This document shows positions 60,101-64,000 of a stretch of 64,000 nt of DNA, piece after piece; the stretch's first letter is position 1, and the number at the start of each line of letters is the position of its first letter. The stretch spans positions 3,472,001 through 3,536,000 of the forward strand of contig NZ_JADBEM010000001.1 in assembly GCF_014873875.1 (NCBI RefSeq). The letters run 5' to 3'. This stretch comes from Actinopolymorpha pittospori (GTDB lineage: Bacteria > Actinomycetota > Actinomycetes > Propionibacteriales > Actinopolymorphaceae). The translations under genes and the position numbers were made by a program. The notes under the pieces are model-generated. The model was not told where the DNA came from and searched no databases. It worked only from the letters and a program-made list of their open reading frames with translations.

Positions 60101-61726
60101 CTACGTCGTCGAGATGTCGCGGTGGAGTGGGATGTTGGCGCAGGTCGGGGGAGTGCGGGTCAGGTCGAGCACCTCACCGTCACCGCTGGAGTAGAGGCCC
60201 GGTCCGATCTGGTCGAGCCAGATGCGGACGCCCATGACCGTGAGGTGGGACGCCCCGTCCTCGACCCCCAACTCGACGGTCAGCACGGTCGAGCCGTTCA
60301 CCCGGACGTTGTAGGAGCCGTGCCAGCGCGCCTCCAGCGGCGGCCCGGCCGTACCGGGGCGGTCGTTGCGGTACCACGTGCTGCCGTCGTCGAGACACTG
60401 CAGGTACGCGGGTGCGCCGTCGGTCCCGGGCAACAGCCGGTAGGTGGCGCTTCCGTCGTTCTCGCGGACGATCTCGTCCCGCCCGGTGACGCGGAGCTGG
60501 TCCGGGTCGTCGTCTCCGCCCTCGTCCCACACGAGGCGCCCCGCCTCGGACCGGATCCGGGCCAGGCTCGCACCTCGACTGATGTACTCACCGACGAACC
60601 GCGCGGCCTCACTCGCCGGCACCGGGGCGCGGTGCGTGGGCGCGGCGGGTGTGGCCGTGGTGGAGGACGCCGTGGGGACGGATGCGGCGGTCGACTCGAC
60701 GACCTCCCGCATGATGCGCTGGGCCAGCGACTCGCGGCCGGTGAGGGGGTGGTCGACGCTGTTGGTCAGGACGACGACGCCGACACCGGGATCCGGCGCC
60801 CAGCCGACGTCGCAGAGGAAGCCGAAACCGCCACCTCCGTGGTGCCGGACCACCACCCCGGGCTCCCATCGGCTGGTCTGGACGCCGAGCCCGTAGCCGA
60901 GCGCCTGGCCCGGGGCGGGGAACGGGACCCGGTACATCGTCGCGAGCAGCTCCTTGTCGAGCACCTTCTCGCCGTCACGCAGGTGGAACTGCACGTATCG
61001 CAGGGCGTCGTCGACGCTGGTGTAGATCCCGCCGGCCGGCACCATCGGAATCCGCACCGGCAGGTGCGGCACCTGCGGGTTGTGCCCGATCGCCCGGTCC
61101 TCCTCGGCGGCGATGGCATCCTGGTCGAAGGTCGTCCGGGTCAGCCCGAGGGGTGCGAGGAGTTCCCGGCGTACGAACTCGTGGAACGGCACGTCGTAGA
61201 CCCGCTGCAGGATGGCGCCGGCGAGGTCGATGCCCAGGTTGGAGTACTCGTAGTGGTGCCCGACCGGAAAACGTAACCAGGTGTCGGAGATGCTCGCGCA
61301 GTGCTCGTCGAAGGACTCCCCGCCGTCCACGTAGTTGGAACCGACCGGCGCCTCGTGGGTGAAGCCCGCGGTGTGGCCGAGCAGGTGGCGCAAGGTCATC
61401 TTGCGCTCGGGACGGTCCTCGAACCTGGTCCTGACCGTGAACGTCGGCAGGTAGGTCGTGATGGGTTCGTCCAGGGCAACTCTGCCTTGCTTCACCGCGA
61501 TCATCACCGCGGTGGCGGTGTAGGTCTTCGAGACCGACTGGACGCTGAACATCGTGGTGGTGCCGACCGGCGTCCGGCCACCGGCATCCGTCGTACCGAA
61601 GCCGGCCGACCACAAGACCTGCGTGGGCGTACAGACTCCGACTGCCATTCCAGGAACCGCGTGTGCGTCGAGCAGTTCGGGGATCCCCGCGGTCAGCGCG
61701 TCGGTCAGGCGGGTGATGTCGAGCAT
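60101..61726 (-). CDS. Serine hydrolase of the beta-lactamase/penicillin-binding (class C-like) fold
   Basis: A 541-aa protein. Catalytic motifs are SVSK (S-x-x-K) in MFSVQSVSKTYTATA, YSN in HHYEYSNLGIDLAG and HHGGGGFGF near the third motif position. Residues about 370-541 form a C-terminal lipocalin-like domain (FVGEYISRGASLARIRSEAG). No signal peptide, so it is cytoplasmic, more like an esterase or D-aminopeptidase than a beta-lactamase. The ATG start MLDITRLTDAL is clean. Confidence 0.85.
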   Translation of the reverse strand: MLDITRLTDALTAGIPELLDAHAVPGMAVGVCTPTQVLWSAGFGTTDAGGRTPVGTTTMFSVQSVSKTYTATAVMIAVKQGRVALDEPITTYLPTFTVRTRFEDRPERKMTLRHLLGHTAGFTHEAPVGSNYVDGGESFDEHCASISDTWLRFPVGHHYEYSNLGIDLAGAILQRVYDVPFHEFVRRELLAPLGLTRTTFDQDAIAAEEDRAIGHNPQVPHLPVRIPMVPAGGIYTSVDDALRYVQFHLRDGEKVLDKELLATMYRVPFPAPGQALGYGLGVQTSRWEPGVVVRHHGGGGFGFLCDVGWAPDPGVGVVVLTNSVDHPLTGRESLAQRIMREVVESTAASVPTASSTTATPAAPTHRAPVPASEAARFVGEYISRGASLARIRSEAGRLVWDEGGDDDPDQLRVTGRDEIVRENDGSATYRLLPGTDGAPAYLQCLDDGSTWYRNDRPGTAGPPLEARWHGSYNVRVNGSTVLTVELGVEDGASHLTVMGVRIWLDQIGPGLYSSGDGEVLDLTRTPPTCANIPLHRDISTT

Positions 61727-61755
61727 GCCAGTCTCCTCCGGATGCTTCGTGGTGA

Positions 61756-63042
61756 TCAGCTCGCGAGTAGCTCGGCGGTCCTACGCCGTGCCCAGCGCTC
61801 GGCGGCGAGGACGGACTCCAGGGAGAGCGCGTCGGGGCTCCGCCCATCGTGCTCGTCGACGATGCGTTCGAGGGTGTCGATGATCGCGTTGAACGGCAGC
61901 CGGCCGGCGAGGAAGGCGGCGACGCACTCCTCGTTCGCGGCGTTGAAGACGGCCGGCATGGTGCCGCCCGCGCTCCCCACCGCGTACGCGAGTCGTACGG
62001 CGGGGAAGGCCCGCTCGTCGACCGGTTCGAACTCCCAGGTCGCCGCCTTCGACCAGTCACAGGCCGGTGCGGCGCCGGGAACGCGCTCGGGCCAGCCGAG
62101 GCCCACGGACAGCGCGACGCGGATGTCGGGCGGACCGACCTGGGCCAGCGTGGAACCGTCCAGGAACTCCACCATCGAGTGCACGACCACCTGCGGGTGG
62201 ACGACGACGTCGATCTGGTCGAACGGGATGTCGAAGAGCAGGTGCGCCTCGATCACCTCGAGCCCCTTGTTGACGAGGTTGGCGCAGTTGACCGTGATGA
62301 CCGGGCCCATGTTCCACACGGGGTGGGCGAGCGCCTGCTCCGGGGTGATGCCGGCCATCTGCTCGCGCGTCCGGCCGCGGAACGGTCCGCCGCTGGCGGT
62401 GAGGACGAGGCGGCGTACGTCGTGCTTCCGGTTGCCCTGCAGACACTGGAAGAGCGCCGAGTGCTCGGAGTCGACGGGGATGATCTGGTCCGTTGCCGCC
62501 AGCTTCTTGACCAGCGGTCCGCCGACGATCAGCGACTCCTTGTTGGCGAGGACCAGCCGGTTGCCGGCGGTGAGGGCCGCGAGGGTGGGAGCGAGTCCGA
62601 CCGAGCCGGTGATGCCGTTGAGGACGGCGTCGCAGGGGAGTGCCGCGAGTTCGGTCGAGGCGTCCGGGCCGGCGATGATCTCAGGTCCTGAGGACTTCGA
62701 GGCGCTCGCGTCCTCCCCGGCGCGCCGGCCACGTGCGTCGGCCTCGGCGGCGAGCGCGTCTCGGACGTCCGCGACCGCGGCCGGATCGGCGACTGCCACC
62801 ACCTCGACGCCGAGGTCGAGGGCCTGCCGGGCGAGCAGCCGCGGACTGGCTCCGCTCGCGGACAACGCCCGCACCGCGAAGCGGTCGCGGTTGCGGGCGA
62901 TCACGTCGATCGCCTGGGTGCCGATCGAGCCGGTCGAGCCGAGCAGGACCAGGCGGCGCTGGTCGGACCTGTGCGCGTGCGGGTCGGACTCGTGCGCGTG
63001 AGGGTCGGCTGGTGGTGTGACGTCTGGGCGGGCGGCGCTCAT
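61756..63042 (-). CDS. dxr: 1-deoxy-D-xylulose 5-phosphate reductoisomerase
   Basis: A 428-aa MEP-pathway enzyme converting DXP to MEP with NADPH. Motifs are RLVLLGSTGSIGTQAIDVI (NADPH), LANKESLIVGG, PVDSEHSALFQCLQG (metal Asp/Glu) and TASGGPFRGR. MGPVITVNCANLVNKGLEVI and NAANEECVAAFLAGRLPF follow. The N-terminus carries a His-rich near-duplication DPHAHESDPHAHRSD, and a loop at about residues 95-112 (ARGRRAGEDASASKSSG) looks inserted relative to typical Dxr. The ATG at 63042 is used. Here it stands beside a hydrolase rather than other isoprenoid genes. Confidence 0.93.
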   Translation of the reverse strand: MSAARPDVTPPADPHAHESDPHAHRSDQRRLVLLGSTGSIGTQAIDVIARNRDRFAVRALSASGASPRLLARQALDLGVEVVAVADPAAVADVRDALAAEADARGRRAGEDASASKSSGPEIIAGPDASTELAALPCDAVLNGITGSVGLAPTLAALTAGNRLVLANKESLIVGGPLVKKLAATDQIIPVDSEHSALFQCLQGNRKHDVRRLVLTASGGPFRGRTREQMAGITPEQALAHPVWNMGPVITVNCANLVNKGLEVIEAHLLFDIPFDQIDVVVHPQVVVHSMVEFLDGSTLAQVGPPDIRVALSVGLGWPERVPGAAPACDWSKAATWEFEPVDERAFPAVRLAYAVGSAGGTMPAVFNAANEECVAAFLAGRLPFNAIIDTLERIVDEHDGRSPDALSLESVLAAERWARRRTAELLAS

Positions 63043-63164
63043 GGATCGAACGTACGGGACACAACCCCCACACATCCACCAAGTCGGTCTCATCGATTGG
63101 AAGCGGGTCAGGTGGAGTGGGGTCGGGCGCTGGCCCGGGCTGCCCGGCCCCCGTTTTGTTCGTA

Positions 63165-63179
63165 TACCCTACGGGGGTA
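63165..63179 (+). promoter_or_regulatory. CsoR-like copper operator
   Basis: TACCCTACGGGGGTA, preceded by A and followed by GGG, is a near-palindrome with C-run/G-run arms like actinobacterial CsoR boxes. It lies about 25 bp before the leader ORF and would place the following genes under copper control. Confidence 0.6.
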
Positions 63180-63203
63180 GGGTGATAAGCGGAGAGGGAG
63201 ACG

Positions 63204-63269
63204 ATGACGACGTTGAGGTACGACCTGGCCGGCCAGGTGCGGATGGTCGCCGCACGGGGAATCGCATGA
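63204..63269 (+). CDS. 21-aa leader peptide overlapping the next gene
   Basis: ATG after GGAGAGGGAGACG encodes MTTLRYDLAGQVRMVAARGI then A and TGA; the TGA overlaps the ATG of the next gene (ATGA). It may be only a device for translational coupling, or the shortened relic of a coding gene. No function can be named. Confidence 0.4.
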   Translation: MTTLRYDLAGQVRMVAARGIA

Positions 63270-64000
63270 ACGCGGCGACGAAACTGGGCGCCTTCGGTGC
63301 GGGGCTGGCGCTCGTGTTCGGTGCCGCCTACGGAGTCGGATCCCTCGTCGACTCCGGCCCTGGCAGGACGGCACTCGTCGACACGCGGGAGGAAAGCGGT
63401 CCCGGCGCGCACGGGGCCGACGAGATGACCCCGGGCGCTGCTGACAGTGCGGGCGGTGGGCATGAGGATGGCGGTCAGGCTGATGGCGGCCACGCTGAGG
63501 GCGGTCACGCGGAAGGTGATGCCGCGGGTGGGGCGGCGGCCGAACTGCCCGGTGGACTGATGGTCAGCGAGCACGGTTACACCCTGGAGCGCGTGTCCGC
63601 CGACCCGACGTTCGGGCGGAATGGCGAGTTCGCGTTCCGGATCGTCAGCGCTGACGGTCAACCGGTCACCGCCTTCGACGAGGTGCACGAGAAGCGACTG
63701 CACCTGATCGTCGTACGCCGGGACCTGTCCGGGTTCCGGCACGTGCATCCGACGCTCGGCGAGGACGGGGTGTGGCGGATTCGGCTGCCCTTCACGGCGG
63801 CGGGGACGTACCGAGCCTTCGCGGACTTCACCCCGACCGGAGGCGAGGCGACCACCCTCGGCATCGACGTGCCGGTCGCCGGAAGCTACCAGCCGGCCGC
63901 GCTTCCCGCACCGACGACCGTCGCGCGGGTGGACGGGTACACCGTGACGATGCGGGGTCGGCCGAAGGCCGGCGAGTCGAGCATGCTGACGTTCCAGGTC
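63266..64000 (+). CDS. Membrane-anchored, His-rich copper-associated secreted protein (3' end outside window)
   Basis: The reading frame is open for 245 codons to the window edge. Residues 1-35 are a signal anchor (LGAFGAGLALVFGAAYGVGS). Residues 40-95 are a flexible His/Gly/Asp/Glu-rich linker (GGGHEDGGQADGGHAEGGHA), a likely metal buffer. The folded part then reads FAFRIVSADGQPVTAFDEVH, LHLIVVRRDLSGFRHVHPTL and WRIRLPFTAAGTYRAFADFT, features I associate with secreted proteins encoded in actinobacterial copper operons. The CsoR-like operator upstream supports a copper-handling role. Downstream partners are outside the window. Confidence 0.75.
   Translation, partial: MNAATKLGAFGAGLALVFGAAYGVGSLVDSGPGRTALVDTREESGPGAHGADEMTPGAADSAGGGHEDGGQADGGHAEGGHAEGDAAGGAAAELPGGLMVSEHGYTLERVSADPTFGRNGEFAFRIVSADGQPVTAFDEVHEKRLHLIVVRRDLSGFRHVHPTLGEDGVWRIRLPFTAAGTYRAFADFTPTGGEATTLGIDVPVAGSYQPAALPAPTTVARVDGYTVTMRGRPKAGESSMLTFQV

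Noticed and set aside
61301..63001. A 566-codon plus-strand frame over dxr
   Set aside because: Ser/Arg-rich antisense shadow; dxr on the minus strand is unmistakable.
1..64000. CRISPR arrays, tRNA or rRNA genes
   Set aside because: No regularly spaced long repeats and no cloverleaf or rRNA-like stretches were recognised when reading both strands; a tRNAscan-SE/Infernal run would be decisive.

Overview
This is high-GC DNA with short intergenic gaps, many GTG starts and many ATGA/GTGA stop-start overlaps. It carries a WhiB protein, a TIGR03086 (mycothiol-isomerase-like) protein, many TetR regulators and Tat-exported enzymes. Together these point to a soil or plant-associated actinomycete. A finer placement (for example Actinopolymorpha- or Kribbella-like) is only a guess.

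Layout. 1-7.4 kb: a LacI-controlled plant-polysaccharide locus (sugar-binding lipoprotein, GH51 arabinofuranosidase, secreted beta-helix protein, secreted clan-A-like glycosidase). 7.5-17.8 kb: an aldo/keto reductase with its TetR, a siderophore-interacting reductase coupled to a UvrA-like ABC-F-type resistance protein with a divergent TetR, an APH-fold protein, a ThrE-like exporter, an isochorismatase-family hydrolase and an alpha/beta hydrolase. 18.1-21.4 kb: a nested mobile-element island, in which a TnpB element beside a truncated gene fragment is itself split by a complete IS3-family element. 21.5-31 kb: an ECF sigma/anti-sigma/lipoprotein operon, a methyltransferase, GNAT, FabF, PhoD with a discoidin-like protein, an epimerase and an esterase. 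31-45.4 kb: a coiled-coil/small-protein pair, GH43-like and heparinase-like enzymes, two APH/AAC(3)-type enzymes, WhiB, TetR, VOC, DinB, MFS and PhyH genes. 45.5-50 kb: a seven-gene cation/proton antiporter operon in the order of an Mbh antiporter module (MrpE, F, G, MbhD, MbhE-MrpB fusion, MrpC, MrpD). 50.1-59.7 kb: a class III lanthipeptide cluster. 60.1-64 kb: a beta-lactamase-fold serine hydrolase, dxr, and the start of a copper-type operon behind a CsoR-like operator.

The standout is the lanthipeptide cluster. Its gene order (LanKC, two precursors, two ABC exporters) and its two core peptides closely match the labyrinthopeptins A1 and A2 as I remember them from Actinomadura. The A1-type core has one extra Gly between its last two Cys. 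The second exporter gene is broken by about 0.3 kb containing an HTH-gene fragment bounded by 10-bp inverted repeats. A divergent MauE/thioredoxin-like pair could serve the single disulfide such peptides carry, and an ArsR-type regulator sits at the far end.

No rRNA, tRNA or CRISPR array was recognised. Identifications rest on reading motifs by eye; no database search was run.
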